Positions 17,393 to 25,912 of a stretch of DNA of 64,000 nt are shown here, in pieces (position 1 is the first letter of the stretch; each line of letters opens with the position of its first letter). Source of the DNA: Segatella copri (GTDB taxonomy: Bacteria; Bacteroidota; Bacteroidia; Bacteroidales; Bacteroidaceae); assembly GCF_019127135.1 (NCBI RefSeq), contig NZ_JAHOEA010000014.1, forward strand, positions 1 through 64,000, written 5' to 3'. The translations under genes were made by a program, and so were the position numbers. Under the pieces are notes generated by a model. It had not been told where the DNA came from. It did not search any database and saw only the letters and a program-made list of their open reading frames with translations.

Positions 17393-17543
17393 TTTTCAGT
17401 TTTAACTGAATCCCCTAATAATCTACAGATTCTCTCTATAAACAGAACTATATCCCTCAATTAAAACAAGCAACAGAAAACATAAATTCTAAAATGATTT
17501 GGTAAACTACAGGAATATAATTTTCTGATTTTAAAACGAATAC

Positions 17544-19238
17544 ATGAATTGGATTGTTAATCTCTTCACCAATACCGAGTCGGTGGCTCACATCGCCCTA
17601 CTCTACGCTATCGTGATAGCTATTGGTGTTTACCTCGGAAAGTTAAAGATTGGCGGCATTTCGTTAGGCGTCACCTTCGTACTCTTCGCAGGTATTTTGG
17701 CTGGCCACGTTGGCTTCACCGGTCCAAAGGAAATTCTCACATTCGTGCAAGACTTCGGATTGATCCTCTTCGTCTTCATGATTGGTCTCCAGGTAGGACC
17801 TGGTTTCTTCGAGAGTTTCAAGAAAGGTGGTGTTACGCTCAACATGCTTTCGGCTAGCGCTATTTTACTCAACATCCTCGTGATGTTTGGTTGCTATTAT
17901 CTCTTCTTTGATACGAGCAACCCTAACAACCTGCCTATGATGATAGGTACACTCTATGGTGCGGTTACCAATACTCCGGGTCTTGGTGCTGCCAACGAGG
18001 CTTTGCTCAGCGTCTTCCCTAATGGTGCTCCAAGTATCGCCAATGGTTATGCTTGTGCTTATCCTCTTGGTGTAGTAGGCATTATCGGTGCTACTATCCT
18101 TATCAAGTACATCTGTAAGATTAATACTGCTGATGAGGAAGAACAGCTTAACGAAGAAGATGCTGCAAACCCACACGCTAAGGCCCACAACATGCACTTG
18201 CGCGTGGAAAATGCTTACATTACAGGCAGAACGCTGAGAGAAGTTTCAGAATTCTTGAACCGTGACATTGTATGTTCCCGACTGCTCCACAATGGCGAGG
18301 TAAGTATTCCTAACAGCAAGACTAAATTTGAGGTTGGAGATGAATTGCTCGTTGTATGTGCAGAGGCTGATGCTGAAGCCATCAAGGCTTTCATCGGACC
18401 AGAGGTTGAGGCTGAATGGGACCGCGAGAAGGATGAAGTACAGCACTTTGTTTCTCGCCGTATCATCGTTACCCGTCCAGAAATGAACGGTAAGACCTTG
18501 GGCAAGATGCACTTCTCCAGCGTATACGGCGTTAACGTAACCCGTATTTCCCGTCAGGGAATGGACATTTTTGCAGGCAGAAACCACCACTTCCACGTAG
18601 GTGATAAGATTCTGGTTGTAGGTCCTGAAGAGAATGTGAACCGTGTGGCTGAAATCATGGGTAACTCTGTAAAGCGCCTCGATGCGCCTAACATTGCTAC
18701 TATCTTCGTAGGCATTATGGTGGGTATTATCTTCGGTTCTCTCCCATTTGCCATTCCGGGAATGCCGGTGCCTTTGAAGTTGGGTATTGCCGGAGGTCCG
18801 CTGATCATCGCCATCCTCATCGGCCGTTTCGGCTATCGCATGAAACTGGTAACTTATACGACGACTTCGGCTAATATGATGCTGCGAGAAATAGGACTTG
18901 TACTCTTCCTGGCGAGTGTGGGAATCAAGGCTGGTGCCGGATTCTGGGACACGGTAGTACAGGGTGACGGTTTGAAATATGTGGGATGTGGTTTCCTCAT
19001 CACCGTTATTCCTATCTTCATCATCGGTACGATTGCCCGCCTGAAGTTTAAGTTCAACTACTTCACCATCATGGGTATGCTCGCCGGTACTTACACAGAC
19101 CCTCCTGCATTGGCTTATGCAAATGCTTCTTGCTCTAAGGAGGCTCCAGCTGTAGGTTACTCTACAGTTTATCCTTTGAGCATGTTCCTCCGTATCTTTA
19201 CAGCCCAGATTGTGGTGCTGTTCTTCTGCGGAGCGTAA
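17544..19238 (+). CDS. AspT/YidE-type putative transporter
   Basis: A 564-residue inner-membrane protein of the AspT/YidE/YbjL duplication family (aspartate-alanine exchanger relatives). It has two halves of about five helices each around two cytoplasmic TrkA-C-type domains. The first domain is near 220-280 ([24 protein letters not shown]) and the second near 300-370 ([27 protein letters not shown]). The segments [17 protein letters not shown] and [16 protein letters not shown] are the repeated substrate-pathway motifs. The substrate is unknown; an organic acid or amino acid is likely. No clear operon link to neighbours. Confidence 0.88.
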   Translation: MNWIVNLFTNTESVAHIALLYAIVIAIGVYLGKLKIGGISLGVTFVLFAGILAGHVGFTGPKEILTFVQDFGLILFVFMIGLQVGPGFFESFKKGGVTLNMLSASAILLNILVMFGCYYLFFDTSNPNNLPMMIGTLYGAVTNTPGLGAANEALLSVFPNGAPSIANGYACAYPLGVVGIIGATILIKYICKINTADEEEQLNEEDAANPHAKAHNMHLRVENAYITGRTLREVSEFLNRDIVCSRLLHNGEVSIPNSKTKFEVGDELLVVCAEADAEAIKAFIGPEVEAEWDREKDEVQHFVSRRIIVTRPEMNGKTLGKMHFSSVYGVNVTRISRQGMDIFAGRNHHFHVGDKILVVGPEENVNRVAEIMGNSVKRLDAPNIATIFVGIMVGIIFGSLPFAIPGMPVPLKLGIAGGPLIIAILIGRFGYRMKLVTYTTTSANMMLREIGLVLFLASVGIKAGAGFWDTVVQGDGLKYVGCGFLITVIPIFIIGTIARLKFKFNYFTIMGMLAGTYTDPPALAYANASCSKEAPAVGYSTVYPLSMFLRIFTAQIVVLFFCGA

Positions 19239-19288
19239 GGCTTACAAAAGTTAACAAAACGACTAGTAATAGTTATAAATTATAAAAG

Positions 19289-19323
19289 AGGTGCACAAAG
19301 ACAAAAATTTGTGCACTTTTTTT
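19289..19323 (+). terminator. Terminator of the transporter gene
   Basis: Arms GTGCACAAA (19291-19299) and TTTGTGCAC (19308-19316) followed by seven T. Confidence 0.8.
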
Positions 19324-19346
19324 GTTGTCTTTTCAGAAATTCTTCG

Positions 19347-19354
19347 TACCTTTG
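19347..19354 (+). promoter_or_regulatory. -7 promoter box for the decarboxylase genes
   Basis: TACCTTTG with TTG at 19325-19327, 19 nt upstream. The leader to the OadG-like start is about 100 nt and contains a small hairpin (AGGAAC/GTTCCT near 19385-19405). Confidence 0.6.
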
Positions 19355-19460
19355 AGCACAAGAAACAAACCTAATGAATCTTCTAGGAACAGCAACAGTT
19401 CCTACATGATGCAGTTTTTTCGAAACATGAAACAATAACCCTATAAACGTTAGTAAGCGT

Positions 19461-20489
19461 ATGAAGAAATTGGGATTTCTGATAACCATGCTAGTCATCA
19501 CTTCCTTGCCCGCTTGGAGTCAAGGAGCCAAAAGCATCCGTATAACGGAGGTGATGACCGACAACCGTACCAATCTTGTAGATGAGTACGGGCAGCACAA
19601 ACCATGGGTGGAATTGAGCAATTCCTCCTTTACCACGTATAATGTACGCGGTATGTTCCTAACCACCGACAGACGAGTTCTCAACAAGAACCTGTCGCCC
19701 GAAGTACGTCGGCAAATGATGTATCCATTGCCGAACAATGAACCCCGAACCATGCTGGGCGGCAAGAAGAGCATCGTCATCTTCGATAGCAGTAGCTGGT
19801 ACAAGGACGGTTGGAACGGGCAGTATTGGAAGGCAAAGGATTCTTCCAACACCGGACCTTTTCATCTCAATCTTATTCTGCAGGAAAAGAAGTCCAACTG
19901 GATAGCACTTTATGATGGAAACGCCGTAGATCTGATAGACTCCGTGAGTGTGCCTGTATTGGCAGCCAACGAGAGCTATGCACTGAGCAGTGATTTCAAG
20001 ACATGGAATAAAGCCATTGCCGGATTCATCACCCCGGGTTATCTGCCACAAAACGCCGGTTTGAGTAAAGCCCAGCAATTGAAGAAAAGCGACCCGTACG
20101 GAATAGGAATCGCCGTACTTTCAATGGGAATCGTATTTGCCTGCCTTGCTCTCCTCTTCATCGTGTTCTGGGCTTTCGGAACCTACATGAAACATAAACA
20201 GCGCATCGCCCGTGCTACAGAGAAACACGCCACCTTATTATATAAGACAGGAAAGAAGACCATCGAGGTTACGCAAGACCTCAGCCATAAGACCAATGTG
20301 ATTCTGAAGGATGGTTTAGAAACCAAGGGTATTGATAAGGAGATTTACATGGCAGTCATCTCCCTTGCACTACAGGAATATCTGGAAGATGTTCACGATG
20401 TAGAATCAGGCATTATCACCATCAAACCTAAACAGACAAGATGGAATGCTCCGAAATTCAACAACAATAATAACAATGCTAAAATATAA
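19461..20489 (+). CDS. OadG-like decarboxylase gamma subunit with lamin-tail domain
   Basis: A 342-residue protein. Signal peptide 1-20 (AWSQ) is followed by a lamin-tail-like beta domain (about 26-195; IRITEVMTDN, WVELSNSS, LTTDRR, SIVIFDSS). One membrane helix (about 212-240, IGIAVLSMGIVFACLALLFI) follows, then a cytoplasmic tail. The helix and its tail match OadG, the small subunit that anchors Na+-pumping decarboxylases. Canonical OadG is about 80-120 residues; the periplasmic lamin-tail addition is seen in Bacteroidota. Genes for a biotin carrier and the beta subunit follow, so it likely assembles that pump. Confidence 0.82.
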   Translation: MKKLGFLITMLVITSLPAWSQGAKSIRITEVMTDNRTNLVDEYGQHKPWVELSNSSFTTYNVRGMFLTTDRRVLNKNLSPEVRRQMMYPLPNNEPRTMLGGKKSIVIFDSSSWYKDGWNGQYWKAKDSSNTGPFHLNLILQEKKSNWIALYDGNAVDLIDSVSVPVLAANESYALSSDFKTWNKAIAGFITPGYLPQNAGLSKAQQLKKSDPYGIGIAVLSMGIVFACLALLFIVFWAFGTYMKHKQRIARATEKHATLLYKTGKKTIEVTQDLSHKTNVILKDGLETKGIDKEIYMAVISLALQEYLEDVHDVESGIITIKPKQTRWNAPKFNNNNNNAKI

Positions 20490-20494
20490 AAACT

Positions 20495-20983
20495 ATGGCA
20501 AAGTACGAATATAAGGTTAAAGGCGTAGATTACGTCGTTGAAATACAGGATATTGAAGGCAATATCGCCAATGTTACCGTAAATGGAATTCCATTCGAAG
20601 TGGAAATGAAACAGCCGGTTAAGGCTGGCAAGCAGAAAGTAAAGTTAAGTGAAGAGCGAAGAGTGAAGAGTGAAGAATTCAACAGTTCTTCTTCTGCTGC
20701 AACAAATGCAAGTTCTGCAACAAACGAAAGTTCCGCACCAACCACCAAAACAGCGGCAGCCGCTGCCTCTGGCAAGCCAGTGGTAGCTCCTCTGCCTGGC
20801 ACAATCAACGAAATCAAGGTAAAAGTTGGTGACAAGGTGAACGCAGGCGATACGGTTGTCGTTCTCGAAGCTATGAAGATGCAGAACAACATCGATGCAG
20901 AAACCTCGGGAACCATTGCCAGCATCAACGTGAATAAGGGCGACGCTGTGATGGAAGGAGACACGCTTGTGACAATCGCTTAA
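20495..20983 (+). CDS. Biotin carrier subunit of Na+-pumping decarboxylase
   Basis: A 162-residue biotin carboxyl-carrier protein. The C-terminal biotinyl domain (about 92-162) has EAMKMQ with Lys128 as the biotinylation site. The N-terminal 45 residues form a small beta region and a Ser/Ala/Thr-rich linker joins them. It would shuttle CO2 from the carboxyltransferase to the beta subunit. The linker segment RRVKSEEFNSS is encoded by DNA (20657-20680) that matches an intergenic repeat at 30966-30989 at 23 of 24 bases, so the linker seems built partly from a repeat. It starts 5 nt after the OadG-like gene. Confidence 0.9.
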   Translation: MAKYEYKVKGVDYVVEIQDIEGNIANVTVNGIPFEVEMKQPVKAGKQKVKLSEERRVKSEEFNSSSSAATNASSATNESSAPTTKTAAAAASGKPVVAPLPGTINEIKVKVGDKVNAGDTVVVLEAMKMQNNIDAETSGTIASINVNKGDAVMEGDTLVTIA

Positions 20984-21044
20984 TAAGCGATAAAGTAGGA
21001 ACAACTATGATTACTCTTTCTAACAAGAAGACTAATCATAAAAT

Positions 21045-21106
21045 TCAATGTTCAACTTTCAAAGTTCAAAGTAAATCAATGTTCAACTTTCAAAGTTCAA
21101 AGTAAA
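21045..21106. repeat. 31-bp tandem repeat, two perfect copies
   Basis: The unit at 21045-21075 (ending GTTCAAAGTAAA) is repeated exactly at 21076-21106. Each copy contains AACTTTCAAAGTT, an inverted repeat. The second copy ends 2 nt before the beta-subunit ATG. Confidence 0.85.
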
Positions 21107-21108
21107 TT

Positions 21109-22257
21109 ATGGATTTCATCATACAAAACTTCAATGAGTTTCTTACCTTCACGGGCTTTGCCAACGCCTCGGCAGGAAACCTCATCATGATTCTGGTGGG
21201 AGCACTCTTTATCTGGCTCGCCATCAAGAAAGATTTTGAGCCGCTGCTCCTGGTTCCTATCGGACTGGGAATCATTCTTGGCAACATTCCATTCCGTGCC
21301 GATGCAGGACTCGAAATAGGTTTATACGAAGACAACTCCGTTCTGAACATCTTCTACCAGGGAGTGAAACAGGGCTGGTACCCGCCACTCGTATTCCTGG
21401 GCATTGGAGCCATGACCGACTTCTCGGCGCTCATTTCCAATCCGAAACTCATCCTGATTGGAGCCGCTGCCCAATTTGGAATCTTCGGCGCCTACATGAT
21501 TGCCCTGGCTCTTGGGTTTGAACCTAACCAGGCAGCAGGCATTGCCATTATCGGAGGTGCAGACGGACCAACCGCCATCTTCCTGAGCAGCAAACTGAGT
21601 CCGAACCTCATGGGAGCCATTGCGGTTTGTGCCTACTCTTACATGGCACTGGTGCCTGTAATCCAGCCACCTTTGATGCGACTGCTTACAACCAAGAAAG
21701 AGCGCGTCATCAAGATGAAACCGGCACGTCAGGTTTCACAGACCGAAAAGATTCTATTCCCTATCATCGGTCTGCTTCTCACCACCTTCATCGTTCCGTC
21801 CGGTTTGCCATTGCTAGGAATGCTGTTCTTCGGAAATCTTCTGAAAGAGAGCGGTAAGACAACCCGACTTGCCAAGACAGCAAGCAGCAGCTTGAATGAC
21901 ATTGTCGTCATCCTCCTCGGTCTGACCGTAGGCTGCTCTACCCAGGCTTCAGAGTTTCTGACATTGAATACCATCAAGATCTTTGCTCTCGGTGCTCTTG
22001 CATTTATCATCGCATCGGCAAGCGGAATATTATTCGTAAAGCTGATGAATCTCTTCTTGCCAAAAGGCAAGAAACTAAACCCACTTATCGGAAACGCCGG
22101 AGTGAGTGCCGTACCAATGAGTGCACGCATCTCCAACAACCTGGGTCTGGAATACGACCGCCACAACTTCCTTCTCATGCACGCCATGGGACCAAACGTT
22201 GCGGGAGTCATTGGTTCTGCCGTTGCAGCCGGAGCTTTGCTGGGATTCTTCAATTAA
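21109..22257 (+). CDS. oadB: Na+-translocating decarboxylase beta subunit
   Basis: A 382-residue, about nine-helix inner-membrane protein that couples decarboxylation of carboxybiotin to Na+ export (OadB/MmdB/GcdB family). Diagnostic segments are GIGAMTDFSALISNPKL, the conserved GGADGPTAIFLSSKL (Asp in the Na+/H+ path), YSYMALVPVIQPP, and the end AMGPNVAGVIGSAVAAG. Length is normal. It follows the OadG-like and biotin genes, so this is the pump part of a methylmalonyl-CoA or oxaloacetate decarboxylase. The carboxyltransferase alpha subunit is not in the window, so the substrate stays open. Confidence 0.93.
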   Translation: MDFIIQNFNEFLTFTGFANASAGNLIMILVGALFIWLAIKKDFEPLLLVPIGLGIILGNIPFRADAGLEIGLYEDNSVLNIFYQGVKQGWYPPLVFLGIGAMTDFSALISNPKLILIGAAAQFGIFGAYMIALALGFEPNQAAGIAIIGGADGPTAIFLSSKLSPNLMGAIAVCAYSYMALVPVIQPPLMRLLTTKKERVIKMKPARQVSQTEKILFPIIGLLLTTFIVPSGLPLLGMLFFGNLLKESGKTTRLAKTASSSLNDIVVILLGLTVGCSTQASEFLTLNTIKIFALGALAFIIASASGILFVKLMNLFLPKGKKLNPLIGNAGVSAVPMSARISNNLGLEYDRHNFLLMHAMGPNVAGVIGSAVAAGALLGFFN

Positions 22258-22305
22258 AAATTGAGCCATCAAGCTACCCCTCCAAGATAAGCACATAAAA
22301 AAGAA

Positions 22306-22358
22306 TCGCCCTGAAAGGACAAAAGCATCTTACATCCAATGCTTTCCCTTCAGGGCGA
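22306..22358. terminator. Hairpin terminator of the CGCCCTG family
   Basis: Arms TCGCCCTGAAAGG (22306-22318) and CCTTCAGGGCGA (22347-22358), with an inner AAAGCAT/ATGCTTT pair, then T6. It lies between convergent genes. Confidence 0.85.
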
Positions 22359-22373
22359 CTTTTTTATTCTATT

Positions 22374-23177
22374 TTAGCTCTTAACCCGCATGCTCATTTT
22401 TCCTTCAAAGGAAATGATAACCTCAACCTGATAACTCAAACTGCTGTCAGGCATTGCCAGCACAGCAAGATAATGAATACCAGCTTCATCTATCTTATTG
22501 AATACGATGTCGCTCAATATAGCCTGATTCAAGAACGAAGCAGGAACCTGCTTACCGAAATCCTTCTTATAGAAATCACGAGAGAACAGACGGTTGGCAC
22601 CATGATAGACATGCAGATTCACAATATTATCGTAATAAACATTGTCTACCTCAACACCATCATCATTATAAGAACTCTTGTAGACCTTATAACTTGTTGG
22701 GTTAACCTGTACGTAGAGATGATATTTCTCATCGCCCCTTACAACCACCGTATCACGTTTGATCAGCGTATTCTGATTCAGCGCCACAGAAGCACGATTG
22801 TGGATGAACTGCTGCAAATAAGATTTATCTTCCGTCTTCACCAGCTTCACCACATCTCCATTCTGCACTTTAAACTGGAAAATATGCTCAGCCTGTTTTA
22901 CAATCGGATATTTTGCCATATTAGCACCCTTCATTACAAGCGTATCGCCAGCAATGTAGAAGTAGACAGGCTGACTGGTAGAATCAGGATAATAAATCGT
23001 GTCGCCCTTAACGCGAAACGCTACATCATCCTCATCGTCATCGTTCAGCCAAATGCCTTGCAACATTTTCTTAGCCGCAGCATCTTCCTTTACCTCCTGT
23101 TGCTTTTCGGTCTTCTGACCACAAGCAACAAAAGCCAAGATACAGCCGAGCAGCCATAAATTAACTATCTTTTTCAT
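22374..23177 (-). CDS. DUF4738-like lipoprotein
   Basis: A 267-residue lipoprotein: signal peptide with lipobox LAFVAC and acylated Cys19. Residues 35-100 (GIWLNDDDEDDVAFRVKGDTIYYP) look like the small beta domain of Bacteroidota DUF4738 proteins; the rest is beta-rich and unrecognised. It has many Tyr/Asp/Asn and no enzyme motif. It follows rfbC by 45 nt on the same strand and may be co-transcribed, with no functional link seen. Likely anchored in the inner or outer membrane facing the periplasm. Confidence 0.7.
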   Translation of the reverse strand: MKKIVNLWLLGCILAFVACGQKTEKQQEVKEDAAAKKMLQGIWLNDDDEDDVAFRVKGDTIYYPDSTSQPVYFYIAGDTLVMKGANMAKYPIVKQAEHIFQFKVQNGDVVKLVKTEDKSYLQQFIHNRASVALNQNTLIKRDTVVVRGDEKYHLYVQVNPTSYKVYKSSYNDDGVEVDNVYYDNIVNLHVYHGANRLFSRDFYKKDFGKQVPASFLNQAILSDIVFNKIDEAGIHYLAVLAMPDSSLSYQVEVIISFEGKMSMRVKS

Positions 23178-23222
23178 GATGAGTTCTTTAAATAAATTAA
23201 TCGGTAAAAGCCTGTACCAATT

Positions 23223-23777
23223 CTACTCGAAATAATCAGCCTCTTCGAAAGACTTTGCCTTGATTCTGTCTTTTTCAGACGTAAGTACCTCTACTCCTTC
23301 AATAGGCCATTCTATCCCGATGGTAGGATCATCCCAATGAATGCTGGCTTCATGTTCAGGAGCATAAACGTTGTCAACCTTATAAGTAAAGATTGCTTCG
23401 TCGCTCAGTACAAGAAAACCATGGGCAAAACCGCGAGGAATGAAAAACTGACGTTTGTTCTCTCCACTCAATTCTACCATTACATATTTACCGAAAGTCT
23501 TGCTGCCCTTTCGCAGGTCAACAGCAACATCCAGCACGCAGCCCTTGATGACACGCACCAACTTAGCCTGCGAGAATTCACCTTTCTGATAATGCAAACC
23601 TCTGAGCACACCACGAGCCGACATCGATTCATTGTCTTGCACAAACACCACATGCCCTCCAACGTGAGCATCGAATTCAGCCTGCTTCCATGCCTCAAAG
23701 AAATAGCCGCGAGCATCATCAAATACCCGAGGTTCTATCAGCCAGACTCCTTCTATTTCTGTCTCTGTATATTTCAT
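23223..23777 (-). CDS. rfbC: dTDP-4-dehydrorhamnose 3,5-epimerase
   Basis: Third enzyme of dTDP-L-rhamnose synthesis, supplying rhamnose for surface polysaccharide. The 184-residue cupin protein has GVLRGLHYQ with catalytic His62, Lys72 in the active site, IPRGFAHGF, and Tyr138 (YAPEHE). Length matches the family. No rfbA, rfbB or rfbD lie nearby. A promoter box sits 28 nt upstream. Confidence 0.95.
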   Translation of the reverse strand: MKYTETEIEGVWLIEPRVFDDARGYFFEAWKQAEFDAHVGGHVVFVQDNESMSARGVLRGLHYQKGEFSQAKLVRVIKGCVLDVAVDLRKGSKTFGKYVMVELSGENKRQFFIPRGFAHGFLVLSDEAIFTYKVDNVYAPEHEASIHWDDPTIGIEWPIEGVEVLTSEKDRIKAKSFEEADYFE

Positions 23778-23804
23778 CGATTAATACCTTATTTATTTTA
23801 GGCA

Positions 23805-23812
23805 CAAAGGTA
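23805..23812 (-). promoter_or_regulatory. -7 promoter box for rfbC
   Basis: Minus-strand TACCTTTG, 28 nt before the rfbC ATG. Confidence 0.6.
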
Positions 23813-23906
23813 ATACTTTTTCCCGAAACGACAAAACAAATTAGACTTTTTATGATTTCATCGAAAATTTTCTCTATTTTCTGTTGGTCATTTCCGAAAA
23901 AATCAC

Positions 23907-23914
23907 TACCTTTG
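23907..23914 (+). promoter_or_regulatory. -7 promoter box for the HU-SPOR gene
   Basis: TACCTTTG ends only 5 nt before the GTG start at 23920. The mRNA would be leaderless or nearly so if this box is used. Confidence 0.6.
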
Positions 23915-23919
23915 CAAAC

Positions 23920-25038
23920 GTGAATAGACTAGAAAGACATATAGAGATCCTACTTTTGAGCAACGATTGCGTGATTGTCCCAGGATTTGGTGGCTTCATG
24001 GCTCATCATGTAGATGCGCGTTACGATGGCAGAGACAGCATGTTTTTGCCACCGCTGAGAACTATTGGCTTCAATCCGCAACTCCAGATGAACGATTCTC
24101 TCCTTGCACTTTCGTATGTTGAAGCATACGACATCAGCTATCCGGAAGCTTTGAACCGCATTGCTGATGAGGTAACAGAGATGCGTCAGACTCTGGAGAA
24201 TTCAGGCAAATTTGAACTGAACGATATTGGCACCATCATATTGAACGAAGACGGAAACTACACCTTCGAACCATGTGAGGCAGGCATCCTTACACCTGAG
24301 TTGTATGGCTTGGGTGGCTTAAACATGCTCCCACTTGCGCAGATTTCTGCAGAAGAGGCTCAGAAGGCTGAAGATTCTGCTGCTTCAATCATAGAAATGC
24401 CAGCAAAGACAGTAGAAAACAATCGTACAGAAAGCAAAGTCAAGAATCAAGATAGTAACCAGAAGATGGAGAGCGGACTCTCTGTCAACAGTTCCGTGTT
24501 CGTTAACGATGAAGACGAAAAAGAATCAAATGCCGAATTTATCAGCATCAAGAAGAGCTGGTTGCGCAATATTGCAGCAGCCTGCATCGCTCTCATTGCA
24601 TTCTTCACCTACTCTTCTCCATTGGGAACACCAACCGTTCAGAAGAGCCAAATCGACACAGGTATGTTGAACCGCATCATGCCTAAGGAGATCAATAAAG
24701 TTGCGCAACCTCAAGAACTGGTTCTTAGTACAGAATCTCAAGCAGAAGAAAGCATTCCTGCCAAGTCTGTCAACATGGCTCAGGACAATGAATTACAAGC
24801 AGCTTCTTCTTACTATAGCATCGTTTTGGCAAGTCGTGTTACCAAGCGCAATGCAGCGAGCTATGCAGAACTCCTCCAAAACAAGGGATTCAAGGAAGCC
24901 AGAGTGTTGATTACGGATAATAATGTGAAAGTTATATACGGAACTTACTCTACCGAGGGCGAAGCTTATTCTGCTCTCAACCGCTTACATAACTATGATG
25001 CCTTTACAGACGGCTGGATTACGAAAGTAAAAGAATAG
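23920..25038 (+). CDS. HU-like domain + membrane helix + SPOR protein
   Basis: From GTG at 23920 the product is 372 residues. Residues about 1-140 match the Bacteroidota HU-CCDC81-type region (RHIEILLLSNDCVIVPGFGG, then a second HU-like half ending in NEDGNYTFEPCE). An acidic linker, one membrane helix (about 213-230, NIAAACIALIAFFTY) and a C-terminal SPOR domain (about 300-372, YYSIVLASRVTKRNAASYAE) follow. SPOR domains bind denuded septal peptidoglycan, so the protein may tie a cytoplasmic HU-type domain to the division site. A longer frame from TTG at 23884 runs through the promoter box and is rejected. The link to chromosome partition is inferred. Confidence 0.85.
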   Translation: MNRLERHIEILLLSNDCVIVPGFGGFMAHHVDARYDGRDSMFLPPLRTIGFNPQLQMNDSLLALSYVEAYDISYPEALNRIADEVTEMRQTLENSGKFELNDIGTIILNEDGNYTFEPCEAGILTPELYGLGGLNMLPLAQISAEEAQKAEDSAASIIEMPAKTVENNRTESKVKNQDSNQKMESGLSVNSSVFVNDEDEKESNAEFISIKKSWLRNIAAACIALIAFFTYSSPLGTPTVQKSQIDTGMLNRIMPKEINKVAQPQELVLSTESQAEESIPAKSVNMAQDNELQAASSYYSIVLASRVTKRNAASYAELLQNKGFKEARVLITDNNVKVIYGTYSTEGEAYSALNRLHNYDAFTDGWITKVKE

Positions 25039-25146
25039 TTGACAGTTAAGAGTTTATAGTTTATAGCTAGAACAAAGAGCAAGGAAAATCGGAAGCTTTT
25101 ACAACACATTATTATAAAATATAGACAGAAAAGTAAGAACAAGAAT

Positions 25147-25683
25147 ATGAAAAGAGTACGTTGTCCTAAGTGCGATAATTTTATCACCTTCGATGAGACC
25201 AAGTATCAGGCTGGTCAGAGTCTCGTTTTCGTTTGCCCTAATTGCAATAAGCAGTTTGGCATCCGAATGGGAGTTTCAAAGCTCCGCGAAACCCGCAAGG
25301 AAGAAAAACTTGACGAGAATGCCAACGAGAAGGGATATGGTTCTATCGTTGTCATCGAGAACGTATTCGCTTACAAGCAGGTCATCCCGCTCCAGTTGGG
25401 CGACAACATCATCGGCCGCTACATGAAGAACAGCGGAATCAACTGCCCTATCGAAACCGTAGACCCAAGCGTTGACATGAACCATTGCGTAATCAACGTT
25501 AGTCGCGACAAGAAAGGCAAGTTGAAGTATGTACTCCGCGATGGACCAAGTTATACAGGAACTTTCGTTGACAATGAAATTCTGGGCGACAGAGAACGCC
25601 GTGTTATCGAAGACGGAACCCTGTTCACCATCGGAGCAACTTCAATCATTCTCCGCACAGCAGACAGTGAAGAAGAAAACTAA
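25147..25683 (+). CDS. Zinc-ribbon FHA domain protein
   Basis: A 178-residue protein. The N-terminus is an MJ0042-like zinc ribbon (Cys6, Cys9, Cys30, Cys33). Residues about 75-175 are an FHA domain: IIGRYMKNSG, MNHCVINVSRD, DGPSYTGTFVDNEIL and GTLFTIGATSIILR follow the usual phosphothreonine-binding loops. FHA domains read Ser/Thr phosphorylation; no kinase gene is nearby. It sits 108 nt after the HU-SPOR gene and may share its transcript. A terminator follows. Confidence 0.88.
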   Translation: MKRVRCPKCDNFITFDETKYQAGQSLVFVCPNCNKQFGIRMGVSKLRETRKEEKLDENANEKGYGSIVVIENVFAYKQVIPLQLGDNIIGRYMKNSGINCPIETVDPSVDMNHCVINVSRDKKGKLKYVLRDGPSYTGTFVDNEILGDRERRVIEDGTLFTIGATSIILRTADSEEEN

Positions 25684-25712
25684 GAAGTTTCGATTATCAA
25701 AATAAACACTTC

Positions 25713-25756
25713 AAAAGGAGCAATTAGATGTTGGTTTACATCTAATTGCTCCTTTT
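25713..25756 (+). terminator. Terminator after the FHA gene
   Basis: Arms AAAAGGAGCAATTAGATG (25713-25730) and the complement (25739-25756) are perfect over 18 bp and end in T5. Confidence 0.9.
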
Positions 25757-25865
25757 TCACTTAACGAAAACGTAAAATCCCGCCATATTCCTAACTTTCT
25801 GAAAGAAATCTACTATATTTCGTAATCTTTTTGTTTTTATTTTCTTTAAATTAAAAGAAAATGTG

Positions 25866-25873
25866 TACCTTTG
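25866..25873 (+). promoter_or_regulatory. -7 promoter box for the his-ftsE-lysC run
   Basis: TACCTTTG, 39 nt before hisH. No leader peptide or His-rich attenuator is visible. Confidence 0.65.
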
Positions 25874-25912
25874 CATCGAAAAATAAGAAATAGAAATGAA
25901 TTACGTTAGGTT

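Noticed and set aside
19374..19409. Upstream 11-codon frame before the OadG-like gene
   Set aside because: Too short and without conservation evidence; it lies in a leader that also contains a hairpin.
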